A DNA stretch of 64,000 nt from Megamonas sp. UBA1799 (GTDB lineage Bacteria; Bacillota; Negativicutes; Selenomonadales; Selenomonadaceae): assembly GCA_002319815.1 (NCBI GenBank), contig DCFR01000008.1, positions 93,312 through 157,311 of the forward strand, given 5' to 3'. Shown one piece after another: positions 51,696 to 60,612 of this stretch. Position 1 is the stretch's first letter; the number at the start of each line of letters is the position of its first letter. The notes beneath the pieces were generated by a model. It was not told the origin of the DNA. It saw only the letters and a program-made list of their open reading frames with translations, and made no database searches. Both the position numbers and the translations under genes were made by a program.

Positions 51696-54209
51696 ATGTC
51701 GATTCGTTCATTGATAAAGAGTATATTTCGCGGCGGAGACCAGCAGCCTGATCCCAATCAAGGCCGTCAATGGCTGCTGAAGGCTCAACGCTGTGAAGGC
51801 GGCGCCAGTGCTTCTGTGGACGGGGCAAAAGCGTTAGATTGTTATGACCGGGCCGCTCGTTTTGGCAATGCCGAGGCACAATATTGGCTGGGACTGCATT
51901 ACGCCGGCGGTTCTGCCGGTATGCCGCCAGACGATGCGATGGCATTTTATTGGTATGAGAAGGCGGCGCGGCAAGGTGACGCCAGAGCGCAAAACCAGCT
52001 GGGCGCTATTTTTGAGCAGGGGCTGGGACGGGACAAGGATGACAATCAGGCGTTTCATTGGTACAGCCGGGCGGCCGCGCAGGGACTGGCTGAGGCGCAG
52101 AATAATCTTGGTTCAATGTATGAATATGATAAGGTGTCGGGCGGCTCGCCTGCGATGGCCTGGCGCTGTTATCAGCAAGCAGCCGGACAGGGAAATATGA
52201 CGGCAGTTAAAAATATGGGTCGGATGTATCAGTATGGCAAAGGCTGTGACCGTGATGACGCCAAGGCGATGGAATGTTATGAAAAGGCGGCTGCCAACGG
52301 ACAGATACAAGCCCAGCACTGGCTGGGCTGTATTTATGAAGACGGGCTCTGCGGGCAGGAAAAAGATTATGCGCGTGCGTATAGCTGGTATGAGCGGGCG
52401 GCTGCCGGAGGATACCCGTCGTCACAGAATAATCTTGGTTATATGTATGAGTTTGGCGAGGGCCGTGAGATTGATTATGCGCAGGCACAGATGTGGTACC
52501 AGCGGGCCGCGGCCAGCGGCGATGCGGCGGCGCAATGTAATCTGGGGCGTTTGCTGAGCGACGGAAAAGGCGGCGCAGCCGATCCTGCCGAAGCGGCTGG
52601 TTGGTATATGAAATCGGCGCAGCAGGGAAATGCGGGCGCGCAAAACGATCTGGGTTATTTGTATGAACATGGGCAGGGAGTTGGTCAGGATTATCAGAAG
52701 GCTATGGAATGGTACGAAAAAGCAGCATGTCAAGGCAATCTGAGTGCACAGTGCAATCTGGCGCTGGCTTTTGAGCGGGGCGAACCGGGTGAACCGGATT
52801 ATGCGCAGGCAGCTTATTGGTATGAAAAGGCGGCCCCTGCATCGGCTTGGGCGCAGATCCGGCTGGGCTTGCTGCACGAGCAGGGTGCCGGCGATCTGGT
52901 TAAAAATGCCGCCGCTGCTCGTCGCTGGTATACTAAGGCGGCGCAGCAGGGGGATGCTGAGGGACAGTTTTATTTGGGTCGGCTGCTGGCTTTTGGTCCG
53001 GACCCTGATGCCGGGGCTGGGCGCAGCTGGCTGGAAAAAGCGGCGGCGCAGGGAGATGCGGATGCGGCTTATTATCTGGGCGTGATGTGTGAACAAGGAC
53101 GCGGCGGCAATGCGGATTATGCGCAGGCCAAAATATGGTATGAACAGGCTGCAGCCAGAGACTCAGCGGGTGCGCAGACCGATCTTGGCTATTTGTATGA
53201 ATTCGGGCAGGGCGTCGAACAGGATACCGATAAGGCGAAGGCGCTCTATGAAAAAGCAGCGGCACAAAATTATGCCAGAGCGCAGTTTTATCTGGGCATG
53301 ATCTATAAAGAAGGCCGTCACGGCGAGCCGGTTGATGTGGAAAAGGCGATTGCCTGGCTGCGCAAAAGCGCCGAGCAGGGCGATGATTCGGCGCAGTTTA
53401 TGCTGGGATTTATGTATGAAAATGGCGATGGATTACAGCCGGATATGAAAGCAGCTTTTGCGTGGTATGAGCGGGCAGCAGAGAATGGCAATGCCTACGG
53501 ACAGAATAATCTGGCTGGGCTTTATTGGAGCGGGCAGGGGACAGAACCGGATGCAGAGAAAACCCGGTTTTGGCTGGAAAAAGCGGCTGAACAAGGCTAT
53601 ACGGCGGCGCAATATCATTTGGGTGACCTCTATGCCTGGAGCACGCAGCCGGATTTTGAACAGGCTTTTCACTGGTTCAGTCAGGCGGCCGGTCAGAACA
53701 GCGCTTATGCAATGTTTTGCCTGGGAGCGATGTATGAGCATGGCAACGGACGAACGGTCGATTATGACAAAGCCCGGGAGTGGTACGAAAAGGCAATCTG
53801 TCAGGAGCAGCCGGATGCAGCCTATAACCTTGGCTGGATGTATGAATATGGCGAAGGGGTTGCGCAGGATTATGAGAAGGCTCGGGCTTTGTATGAGATG
53901 GCCGCGCCGCAGGGGATGCATTATGCGCAGTTTCGTTTGGCCGCACTTTATCAGCACGGTAAAGGCGGCGCGGTTGATTACGTCCGGGCTATGCAGTGGT
54001 ATCAGAAGGCTGAGGAACAGCAGGACCCGGATGCAATGCGGGCGATTGCTTATATGTATGAGCATGGCGAAGGGGTGGAAACCAATCTTGATACGGCGCA
54101 GCAGTGGTATGTGAAGGCCGATGAACAAAGGTACGGCCATATACAGGAGCGTTTGAATGAACTGCAGGCTAAGCTGCGGCTGCAGCTTAGCATTGATGAT
54201 AAAGATTAA
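51696..54209 (+). CDS. Giant Sel1-repeat (TPR-like) protein
   Basis: An 837-residue protein built almost wholly from Sel1-like repeats. I count 21 units, each with an xxLG core (from YWLGLHYAGG to RAIAYMYEHGEGVETN) and a YEKAAxQG helix, from about residue 65 to 810. The pattern [NQF][NYF]LGxxYExGxG-DxxKAxxWYEKAAxQG recurs. There is no signal peptide or membrane helix, so it is presumably cytosolic and acts as a protein-binding superhelix. Sel1 proteins serve as scaffolds or regulators; partner unknown. AGGAGGAAG precedes ATG 51696; earlier frame positions belong to the MFS gene. Confidence 0.92.
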   Translation: MSIRSLIKSIFRGGDQQPDPNQGRQWLLKAQRCEGGASASVDGAKALDCYDRAARFGNAEAQYWLGLHYAGGSAGMPPDDAMAFYWYEKAARQGDARAQNQLGAIFEQGLGRDKDDNQAFHWYSRAAAQGLAEAQNNLGSMYEYDKVSGGSPAMAWRCYQQAAGQGNMTAVKNMGRMYQYGKGCDRDDAKAMECYEKAAANGQIQAQHWLGCIYEDGLCGQEKDYARAYSWYERAAAGGYPSSQNNLGYMYEFGEGREIDYAQAQMWYQRAAASGDAAAQCNLGRLLSDGKGGAADPAEAAGWYMKSAQQGNAGAQNDLGYLYEHGQGVGQDYQKAMEWYEKAACQGNLSAQCNLALAFERGEPGEPDYAQAAYWYEKAAPASAWAQIRLGLLHEQGAGDLVKNAAAARRWYTKAAQQGDAEGQFYLGRLLAFGPDPDAGAGRSWLEKAAAQGDADAAYYLGVMCEQGRGGNADYAQAKIWYEQAAARDSAGAQTDLGYLYEFGQGVEQDTDKAKALYEKAAAQNYARAQFYLGMIYKEGRHGEPVDVEKAIAWLRKSAEQGDDSAQFMLGFMYENGDGLQPDMKAAFAWYERAAENGNAYGQNNLAGLYWSGQGTEPDAEKTRFWLEKAAEQGYTAAQYHLGDLYAWSTQPDFEQAFHWFSQAAGQNSAYAMFCLGAMYEHGNGRTVDYDKAREWYEKAICQEQPDAAYNLGWMYEYGEGVAQDYEKARALYEMAAPQGMHYAQFRLAALYQHGKGGAVDYVRAMQWYQKAEEQQDPDAMRAIAYMYEHGEGVETNLDTAQQWYVKADEQRYGHIQERLNELQAKLRLQLSIDDKD

Positions 54210-54252
54210 AAAAACCGCGTATCCGTCGAAATGACGAGTACGCGGTTTTTAA
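54208..54252. terminator. Bidirectional terminator between Sel1 gene and lgt
   Basis: AAAAACCGCGTA (54210-54221) pairs with TACGCGGTTTTT (54239-54250), plus an inner CGTC/GACG stem. Both flanks extend the symmetry (AAAGATT/AATCTTT). Confidence 0.88.
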
Positions 54253-54255
54253 TCT

Positions 54256-55092
54256 TTAGTGTCGTTTTCGTTTCTGGTTCCGGGGTAATTCCGGGGAAGG
54301 GGATTCCGGCGCCGGCGGTGATTCTCGAGTTTGCCGTATACCCAGCCAGATAAAAGCGATGAGGGCCACCGTGAAAGCAGTCACGCTTGTCATCTGAGCT
54401 GACTTAAAGATACCGAATACCAGGTCGGTATAGTCTCCGCGCAGATATTCAAGGAAAAAACGGGCAAGGGAATAAAGCATGACATAGAGAGCAAAGGTCT
54501 GACCTTTGGCGCTTTTCTGCGTGCGAAAAATCAAGAGCAGGGCAAAGATGACCATATCCAGCTGGCCTTCCCATATTTCAGCCGGCCAAAGCGGCTGGTC
54601 GCCATAGGTATGGTAAGCGAGAGTCGTTGCTGGATAGAGAATACCAAAGCCGGTGCCGGTCGGCGCGCCAAAGGCGTCTCCGTTTAACAAATTGGCGCAG
54701 CGTCCCAGCGCTTGTCCCAGAATAATAGCCGGGCAGAGAATATCGGCCAGTGCCCACGTGTCGATATGGTGGCGTCTGGTGTAAATAATGCCGGCCAGTA
54801 CGCCGAGCAGCACGCCTCCCTGAATGGCCATGCCGCCCTGCCAGACATTGAAAAGCTCCGTGATGTGGTGGCGGTAATAGGTCCAATCAAAGAAAAAAAC
54901 ATCCCACAGCCGGGCACCAAGGATACCAGCCAGTCCGCAGTATATACCTATATCCACTACATGCTGGTGCCAGCGTCCGTCCTGCTTGGCGAGAAAATAG
55001 CCGACGCCGGTGGCCAGCATGATGCTGAGACTAAGTACGAGCCCGTAAGCCCGGATAGGAAAATCCCCTATATAAAAAAGATATTGATGCAT
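54256..55092 (-). CDS. lgt: Prolipoprotein diacylglyceryl transferase
   Basis: A 278-residue inner-membrane enzyme that adds diacylglyceryl to the lipobox Cys of lipoproteins, the first step in their maturation. Seen: N-terminal IRAYGLVLSLSIMLA, conserved GARLWDVFFF and WQGGMAIQGGVLLG, and the signature GQALGRCANLLNGDAFG. Seven helices as usual, with a Pro-rich, basic tail. AGGAGG precedes ATG 55092. It serves lipoproteins such as the binding protein at 21487. Confidence 0.95.
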   Translation of the reverse strand: MHQYLFYIGDFPIRAYGLVLSLSIMLATGVGYFLAKQDGRWHQHVVDIGIYCGLAGILGARLWDVFFFDWTYYRHHITELFNVWQGGMAIQGGVLLGVLAGIIYTRRHHIDTWALADILCPAIILGQALGRCANLLNGDAFGAPTGTGFGILYPATTLAYHTYGDQPLWPAEIWEGQLDMVIFALLLIFRTQKSAKGQTFALYVMLYSLARFFLEYLRGDYTDLVFGIFKSAQMTSVTAFTVALIAFIWLGIRQTRESPPAPESPSPELPRNQKRKRH

Positions 55093-55158
55093 ATGGTTCC
55101 TCCTGCTGTTAAATTATTTCTATTATAAGACAGAAGGCTGAAAAGGAAAAGAATATAT

Positions 55159-55187
55159 TTGAAATTTCCCAGTAGTTGTGGTAGTAT
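55159..55187 (+). promoter_or_regulatory. Promoter of ileS T-box leader
   Basis: TTGAAA (55159-55164), 17-base spacer, TAGTAT (55182-55187), upstream of the T-box; -10 only partly matches. Confidence 0.45.
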
Positions 55188-55199
55188 TATTGGCATACG

Positions 55200-55440
55200 C
55201 ATAAGAATGCAAATGCGATGAACAAGAGAGTACGCATTAGGAGAAAGGTCAAGCGAGCCGGCGATAGTGAGAGTCCGGTACAAGTATCCGATGTCGAAGA
55301 TCACTTGGGAGCAGCCGGCTGAACCAAAGTAAGCCGCGCCGGGAGCCGCCGTTAGCGGGCTAGCATATGCTGGTATGTGAAATAGGTGGTAACATGATGG
55401 CCTGGCCTTCATCCTGTTTTGGATGAAGGCTTTTATTTTT
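55200..55440 (+). ncRNA. T-box leader, isoleucine-specific
   Basis: A tRNA-sensing attenuator. Stem I begins near 55215, with AGAGAGTA and GAGAGTCC elements; the probable specifier is ATC (Ile) at 55300-55302 in GAAGATCACTTGG. The T-box ATAGGTGGTAACATG lies at 55382-55396, and the terminator stem GCCTTCATCC (55405-55414) with GGATGAAGGC (55421-55430) is followed by TTTTATTTTT. It matches the synthetase gene downstream. This fills the 400-base gap from 55093. Confidence 0.87.
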
Positions 55441-55494
55441 GGCAAAAGCCCGCGTTCAGCAAATCGCCGGGATTATTTTTAGGAGGGAATCCGC

Positions 55495-58400
55495 TTGTAT
55501 AAGAAAGTAGATACAAATCTGAACTTTGTTCAGAGGGAAAAAGAAATCGAAGAATTCTGGAAGAAAAATCATATCGCGCAGAAGACGATTGATCAGCGCG
55601 AAGGCTGTGATACGTTTACCTTCTATGATGGACCGCCGACGGCGAATGGCAAACCGCATATCGGTCATGTGCTGACCCGCGTCATCAAGGATCTTCTGCC
55701 GCGCTATCAGTCTATGAAAGGCCGTAAAGTGCTGCGCAAGGCCGGCTGGGACACGCATGGACTGCCGGTTGAGCTTGAGGTGGAGAAAGCTCTGGGCATC
55801 AATGGTAAAGATCAGATTGAAAAATATGGCATCGAGCCGTTTATTCGTAAATGCCGGGAGTCTGTTTGGCAGTATAAGGGGATGTGGGAGCAGTTTTCCG
55901 ATGTGGTCGGGTTTTGGGCCGATATGGAACATCCCTATATCACGTATGAAAATGATTATATTGAATCGGAATGGTGGGCGCTCAAGGAAATCTGGAATAA
56001 GGGTCTTCTTTATGAAGGGTATAAGGTAGTTCCTTATTGCCCGCGCTGTGGCACGCCGTTATCCTCTCATGAGGTCGCGCAGGGATATAAAGACGTTAAA
56101 GAACGCTCGGCGATGGTGAAATTCAAAGTGCAGGATGAGGATGCGTATTTTCTGGCATGGACGACAACGCCGTGGACATTGCCGTCAAATCTGGCACTTT
56201 GTGTGAATCCTGAGATTGATTATGTAAAGATTCGGGTGGCCGATACGGTGTATTATCTGGCGGAAGCGTTGGTTGATACAGTCTTTGCTGATAAGGAAGG
56301 CGAGCGTGAAGTTTTAGCGCGCCTCAAAGGTAAGGAACTTGAGTATCGTGAATATGAACCGCTGTATCCGTTTGCTGTGGATAAAATTGACAAAAAAGCT
56401 TTTTTCGTTACGTGTGATCCTTATGTAACAACAACGGACGGCACCGGTATCGTTCATATGGCGCCGGCTTTTGGCGAAGATGATGCCCGGGTTTGCAAAC
56501 AGTATAATCTGCCGTTTGTTCAGTTCGTTGACAGTAAGGGCAATATGACGAAAGAAACGAATTGGGAAGGCGTGTTTGTGAAAGATGCGGATCCGCTCAT
56601 CCTGAAGGATCTCAAACTCAGCGGCAAGCTTTTTAAAGCGCCGGTCTTTGAGCATAGCTATCCGCACTGCTGGCGCTGCGATACGCCGCTCATATATTAT
56701 GCCCGCAATTCCTGGTTCATCAAAATGACGGCAGTCCGCGAAGAACTTATCAAAAACAACAATATGGTCAACTGGATTCCAGAAAGCATTGGCAAGGGGC
56801 GTTTTGGCGACTGGATTGAACATGTGCAGGACTGGGGTATCAGCCGCAATCGCTATTGGGGCACGCCGCTCAATGTCTGGACTTGTTCCTGCGGGCACCA
56901 GCATGCCATCGGCTCCATTGAGGAACTGAAATCCATGTCGGACAACTGCCCGGAGGATATTGAACTGCATCGTCCGTTCATTGATCAGGTGACGATCCGC
57001 TGTCCAAAATGCGGCGGCGAGATGCATCGCGTGCCGGAAGTCATTGACTGCTGGTTTGATTCAGGGTCGATGCCGTTTGCCCAGTGGCATTATCCGTTTG
57101 AAAATCAGAATATCTTTAAACGCCGTTTCCCGGCTGATTTTATCTCGGAAGCCGTCGATCAGACACGCGGCTGGTTCTATTCCCTTATTGCAATCTCTAC
57201 GCTGCTTTTCCATCAGTCGCCTTATAAAAACGTCATTGTGCTGGGACATGTACAAGACGAAAATGGTCGTAAGATGAGCAAGTCGAAGGGCAATGCCGTC
57301 GATCCGATGGATGCGCTGCAAAAACATGGCGCGGATGCGATTCGTTGGTATTTTTATGAGAACAGCGCTCCCTGGCTGCCCAATCGCTATCATGATGCGG
57401 CCGTGCAGGAAGGGCAGCGTAAATTTATGGGCACGCTCTGGAATACGTATGCATTCTTTGTTCTCTATGCCAATATTGACCAGTTTGACGCCACACAATA
57501 TACGCTGGAATATGATAAACTGTCGGTTATGGATAAATGGGTTCTGTCCCGTCTTAATACCTTGGTGAAGGATGTAGATGAGGATCTTGGTCATTATCGT
57601 GTGACCGAAGCGGCTAAGGCGCTGCAGCAGTTTGTCGATGAGCTGAGCAACTGGTATGTTCGCCGCAGCCGGGAGCGCTTCTGGGCCAAGTCGCTTACGC
57701 AGGATAAAATCAACGCTTATATGACTCTTTATACGGCGCTGGTAACAACCATTGAGGCGGCAGCGCCGATGGTACCGTTTATTACCGAAAATATTTATCA
57801 GAATCTGGTGCGCAGCATTGATGCAAAGGCTCCGGAAAGCGTGCATCTCTGCGATTTCCCGACGGTGCATGAAGAATACATTGACAGTGCGCTCGAACAA
57901 AATATGGAACTGGTCCTTGAGGTAGTTGTACTGGGGCGCGCCGCGCGCAATGCAGCTAATATCAAAAACCGTCAGCCGGTGGCCAATCTCTATGTCAAGG
58001 CGGAAAATACGCTGGATGATTTTTTCCGGCAGATTGTCGCCAGCGAACTTAATGTTAAAGCAGTAACATTTAAAGATGATATGGAAGCCTATCTCAGCTA
58101 CAGCTTTAAACCGCAGTTTAAGGTTCTTGGACCGAAAGCCGGCCGTCAGATCGGCGAGATTAAAGCTCTGTTGGCAAAGGTTAATGGCCATGCAGCTAAA
58201 GAAGAACTGGACAAGACAGGCAAACTGCACCTTACGCTGCAATCCGGTGAGGTTGATTTGCTGCCGGAGGATGTTGAAGTTACGATGGCCCAAACAGAAG
58301 GGTATCTTTGCCAGCGTTATGGCGGCGTTACGGTGGCGCTGGAGACCAAGCTGACACCGGAGCTGATCGAGGAAGGGTTTGTACGTGAAATTATCAGCAA

Positions 58401-58614
58401 ACTGCAGACGATGCGCAAGGATAATGATTTTGAGGTTATGGATCATATTGTTGTCTATGCGGACGGCAATGATCAACTGGCGGCAATCATGCAGAAAAAT
58501 GAGGCCTTTATTAAGGGAATCGTTTTGGCGGATGAGATTGTGTATGGCCATACGGAAGGTTTCAGTAAAGAATGGAACATCAATGGCGAGTCGGTAACTC
58601 TGGCTGTAAAATAA
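55495..58614 (+). CDS. ileS: Isoleucyl-tRNA synthetase, type 2
   Basis: A 1039-residue class I synthetase, longer than the ~920-940 residues of the common bacterial type 1 and similar to the eukaryote-like type 2. HIGH is KPHIGHVL (about residue 55), KMSKS is RKMSKSKGNAVDP (about residue 595); the CP1 editing domain lies between (TTTPWTLPSN, THGLPVELEVEKALG). Type 2 marks are GWDTHGLPVELEVEKALGI, YCPRCGTPLSSHEVAQGY and a long C-terminal region with MRKDNDFEVMDHI. Type 2 enzymes are poorly inhibited by mupirocin in other bacteria. TTG 55495 with AGGAGGG upstream. Controlled by the Ile T-box. Confidence 0.96.
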   Translation: MYKKVDTNLNFVQREKEIEEFWKKNHIAQKTIDQREGCDTFTFYDGPPTANGKPHIGHVLTRVIKDLLPRYQSMKGRKVLRKAGWDTHGLPVELEVEKALGINGKDQIEKYGIEPFIRKCRESVWQYKGMWEQFSDVVGFWADMEHPYITYENDYIESEWWALKEIWNKGLLYEGYKVVPYCPRCGTPLSSHEVAQGYKDVKERSAMVKFKVQDEDAYFLAWTTTPWTLPSNLALCVNPEIDYVKIRVADTVYYLAEALVDTVFADKEGEREVLARLKGKELEYREYEPLYPFAVDKIDKKAFFVTCDPYVTTTDGTGIVHMAPAFGEDDARVCKQYNLPFVQFVDSKGNMTKETNWEGVFVKDADPLILKDLKLSGKLFKAPVFEHSYPHCWRCDTPLIYYARNSWFIKMTAVREELIKNNNMVNWIPESIGKGRFGDWIEHVQDWGISRNRYWGTPLNVWTCSCGHQHAIGSIEELKSMSDNCPEDIELHRPFIDQVTIRCPKCGGEMHRVPEVIDCWFDSGSMPFAQWHYPFENQNIFKRRFPADFISEAVDQTRGWFYSLIAISTLLFHQSPYKNVIVLGHVQDENGRKMSKSKGNAVDPMDALQKHGADAIRWYFYENSAPWLPNRYHDAAVQEGQRKFMGTLWNTYAFFVLYANIDQFDATQYTLEYDKLSVMDKWVLSRLNTLVKDVDEDLGHYRVTEAAKALQQFVDELSNWYVRRSRERFWAKSLTQDKINAYMTLYTALVTTIEAAAPMVPFITENIYQNLVRSIDAKAPESVHLCDFPTVHEEYIDSALEQNMELVLEVVVLGRAARNAANIKNRQPVANLYVKAENTLDDFFRQIVASELNVKAVTFKDDMEAYLSYSFKPQFKVLGPKAGRQIGEIKALLAKVNGHAAKEELDKTGKLHLTLQSGEVDLLPEDVEVTMAQTEGYLCQRYGGVTVALETKLTPELIEEGFVREIISKLQTMRKDNDFEVMDHIVVYADGNDQLAAIMQKNEAFIKGIVLADEIVYGHTEGFSKEWNINGESVTLAVK

Positions 58615-58622
58615 AATCGGGG

Positions 58623-58660
58623 AACCGGGAATTCTGTTTGAAGCAGGATTCCCGGTTTTT
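58623..58660 (+). terminator. Terminator after ileS
   Basis: AACCGGGAATTCTG (58623-58636) pairs with CAGGATTCCCGGTT (58644-58657), one mismatch/wobble, then five T. Confidence 0.88.
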
Positions 58661-58777
58661 CTATGTCCTGAGCAGAATCATTTCAGGAAAATAATGTTTC
58701 CAGACTGTATATTTTCCGTAAAAAATGGTAAAATAAATAAAACGGCAGCGAAGTTGTCGGGAAAGAAGACATAAACA

Positions 58778-59137
58778 ATGGATGCTTTACTGGATATGCT
58801 GCAGGGCATGGGCTGCGATATCGACGGGGCTATGGCGCGCTTTCTGCATAAAGAAGATCTTTACCGGCGCTGTTACAAAAAGTTTTTGGATGATCGTTCT
58901 TTTGTGGCGCTGGGCGAGGCCCTGCAGGCAAAAAACTCAGATGAGGCTTTTCGGCATGCACATATTTTACAGGGCATGATGGCAAATATGGGGCTGACGC
59001 CTTTATTGAGTATTCTCCTTCAGATTGTGGAGCCGCTGCGGCGGGGGTGCTGTGATGACAGCTTACTGCCGGCTTATGTACAGCTGTTGACAGAACTGAA
59101 AAAGTATAAGATATTGGCTAAACGAGCGGGCGATTGA
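58778..59137 (+). CDS. Orphan HPt-domain protein
   Basis: A 119-residue protein with the histidine phosphotransfer pattern: FRHAHILQGMMANMGLTPL, in which His62 is the likely phosphate acceptor. The rest is helical, as in a four-helix HPt domain. It would pass phosphate between a hybrid kinase and a response regulator, but neither lies in the window. ATG 58778 with GAAAGAAG about eight bases upstream. It runs into the CsoR-like gene, 35 bases apart. Confidence 0.75.
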   Translation: MDALLDMLQGMGCDIDGAMARFLHKEDLYRRCYKKFLDDRSFVALGEALQAKNSDEAFRHAHILQGMMANMGLTPLLSILLQIVEPLRRGCCDDSLLPAYVQLLTELKKYKILAKRAGD

Positions 59138-59172
59138 CTGCCTGCGCAGATAAGATAGCGGGGGATACAGGA

Positions 59173-59535
59173 ATGGAACATGTCCATGAGCATAAGCTGG
59201 CGGATGGGACGGTCATCGTACATGAACATGCATCGGGTGAAGCCGGTCATGCCCATGTACATAACCATACGCATACGCATACGCAGACAAAAGCTGTGCT
59301 GAATCGTATGTCGCGGCTGATTGGCCATTTGCAGTCTATACAGCGCATGGTTGAAGATGGGCGTGACTGCAGTGAAGTTCTGATACAGCTATCGGCAGTA
59401 AATGCAGCGATACGCAGCGTCAGCAAGGTGATTCTGAAGGATCATTTGGAACATTGCGTTGTTGATGCTGTCCATGATAACGATCATGAAACTATAGAGC
59501 AGCTCACGAAAGCGATTGATCAGTTTATTCGTTAG
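59173..59535 (+). CDS. CsoR/FrmR-family metal-sensing repressor with His-rich N-terminus
   Basis: A 120-residue DUF156 regulator. The first ~38 residues contain 14 His (HVHEHK, HVHNHTHTHT) and no fold I recognise; the rest is the all-helical CsoR domain. Sensor residues of the copper type are visible: Cys66 (GRDCSEV), His91 and Cys95 (KDHLEHC). It probably binds DNA as a tetramer and lets go when metal (copper, or nickel/cobalt given the His tail) binds. Target genes are not obvious here. ATG 59173 with GGGGGATACAGGA in front; an earlier in-frame start at 59134 is less well spaced. Confidence 0.85.
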   Translation: MEHVHEHKLADGTVIVHEHASGEAGHAHVHNHTHTHTQTKAVLNRMSRLIGHLQSIQRMVEDGRDCSEVLIQLSAVNAAIRSVSKVILKDHLEHCVVDAVHDNDHETIEQLTKAIDQFIR

Positions 59536-59552
59536 CCGCAGCGAAGCAGACA

Positions 59553-59594
59553 AAAAACGCGTCTGGAAAGCATATGCCTTTCAGACGCGTTTTA
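59553..59594 (+). terminator. Terminator after CsoR-like gene
   Basis: AAAACGCGTCTG (about 59555-59566) pairs with CAGACGCGTTTT (59582-59593); both strands have A/T tracts, so it may also serve the convergent deacetylase gene. Confidence 0.8.
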
Positions 59595-59613
59595 TATCAA
59601 AAATTGTTGTAGC

Positions 59614-60444
59614 TTATGGAATGATAACCAGGTTCGCCAGACTGGTGTGTCCAGCGGCGGTAAGTTCTTTTTTCCAATGACCCAGCGTAGCAAACAAAAC
59701 AGGGCAGCGCAGCCGCAGTTTGAAGCGCAGCAAAGTGTGACTGTTGCCGCCAAACACAGGAATGCGGTTCAACGAGTAAAGGTCAGCCCCCGGCACGTCA
59801 ACGCCATATTGTACCGTAAACGCGGCACGGTAACCGGCATCCTGAGTTGCGGCCAACACTTCGTCGTTATAAGAGCCGCAGGGATAGGCGAGAAAGTTTA
59901 CGGAAGTACCCAAACGCCATTCAATGGCTTCTTTGGAGTTTTTCAGTTGATGCAGCATTTCATCGGTTGAACTCAGTTTATTGAGTTCAACGTGGTTCAA
60001 GGTATGACTGCCAAATTCAATTCCGTGTTCCTGCATTTCCAATGTTTCGCCCCAGGTCAGATAATTCGGGTACGTACTCACATAATCGGAGATCAAGAAG
60101 ACCATCGCCTTCATATGATGTTCCTGAAGAATTGGAAAGGCATTTTTATAGTTATCGCGGTAGCCGTCGTCAAAGGTGATCAGAATGGGTTTATCCGGCA
60201 GAGATGTTTTTCCGCTCAAAGCATCTGCTAGTTCACCGGCGGTTATGGTATGATAGCCGGCATCTTCCAGATACTGCATTTGCGCAGCGAATTGCTCGGT
60301 TGATACCGTAAGCGCATTGTGGTCTCGGTTATTGATCTGATGATAGTTGAGAACAGGAATGCCGTTTGTATCAATGGAAATCGCTGCGAGTATGATCAAC
60401 AGAATCAGTGCCGCCGCCAGCCACCATTTCTTTTTTGTTTTCAT
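59614..60444 (-). CDS. Exported polysaccharide deacetylase (NodB, CE4)
   Basis: A 276-residue protein with one N-terminal membrane anchor (KKWWLAAALILLIILAAIS). The NodB domain (about residues 85-230) has the metal site ITFDDGYRDNY, GSHTLNH, and the catalytic FLAYPCG motif. It would deacetylate an N-acetyl sugar polymer (peptidoglycan, exopolysaccharide or chitin-like) on the outer face of the inner membrane. PgdA/PgaB-like groups are possible. Ribosome site AAGGGTGT is weak. Convergent with the CsoR-like gene. Confidence 0.88.
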   Translation of the reverse strand: MKTKKKWWLAAALILLIILAAISIDTNGIPVLNYHQINNRDHNALTVSTEQFAAQMQYLEDAGYHTITAGELADALSGKTSLPDKPILITFDDGYRDNYKNAFPILQEHHMKAMVFLISDYVSTYPNYLTWGETLEMQEHGIEFGSHTLNHVELNKLSSTDEMLHQLKNSKEAIEWRLGTSVNFLAYPCGSYNDEVLAATQDAGYRAAFTVQYGVDVPGADLYSLNRIPVFGGNSHTLLRFKLRLRCPVLFATLGHWKKELTAAGHTSLANLVIIP

Positions 60445-60540
60445 GCAACTAACACACCCTTATGATATTGTAGGATACCCAAATACTATATAGCAAGCCG
60501 TGGCGTCTGTCAAATCGATTGTCGCGGTAAGAATAAATGG

Positions 60541-60569
60541 TAGACCAATTGATCTTTTCGCTTTATAAT
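60541..60569 (+). promoter_or_regulatory. Promoter of map-helicase operon
   Basis: TAGACC (60541-60546), 17-base spacer, TATAAT (60564-60569). The -35 is weak. Confidence 0.5.
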
Positions 60570-60612
60570 AATATACAGACTGAAACTGAAAAGGAAAAGG
60601 AAGTAAGGAAGA

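Noticed and set aside
51700..54200. Regularly spaced similar segments, CRISPR-like at first sight
   Set aside because: They are in-frame Sel1 protein repeats of about 36 codons, not short identical DNA repeats with unique spacers.
57061..58551. Open frame of 496 codons on the minus strand opposite ileS
   Set aside because: Antisense to a certain synthetase; composition rich in Ile/His/Arg, no domain, no ribosome site; reflects codon bias of ileS.
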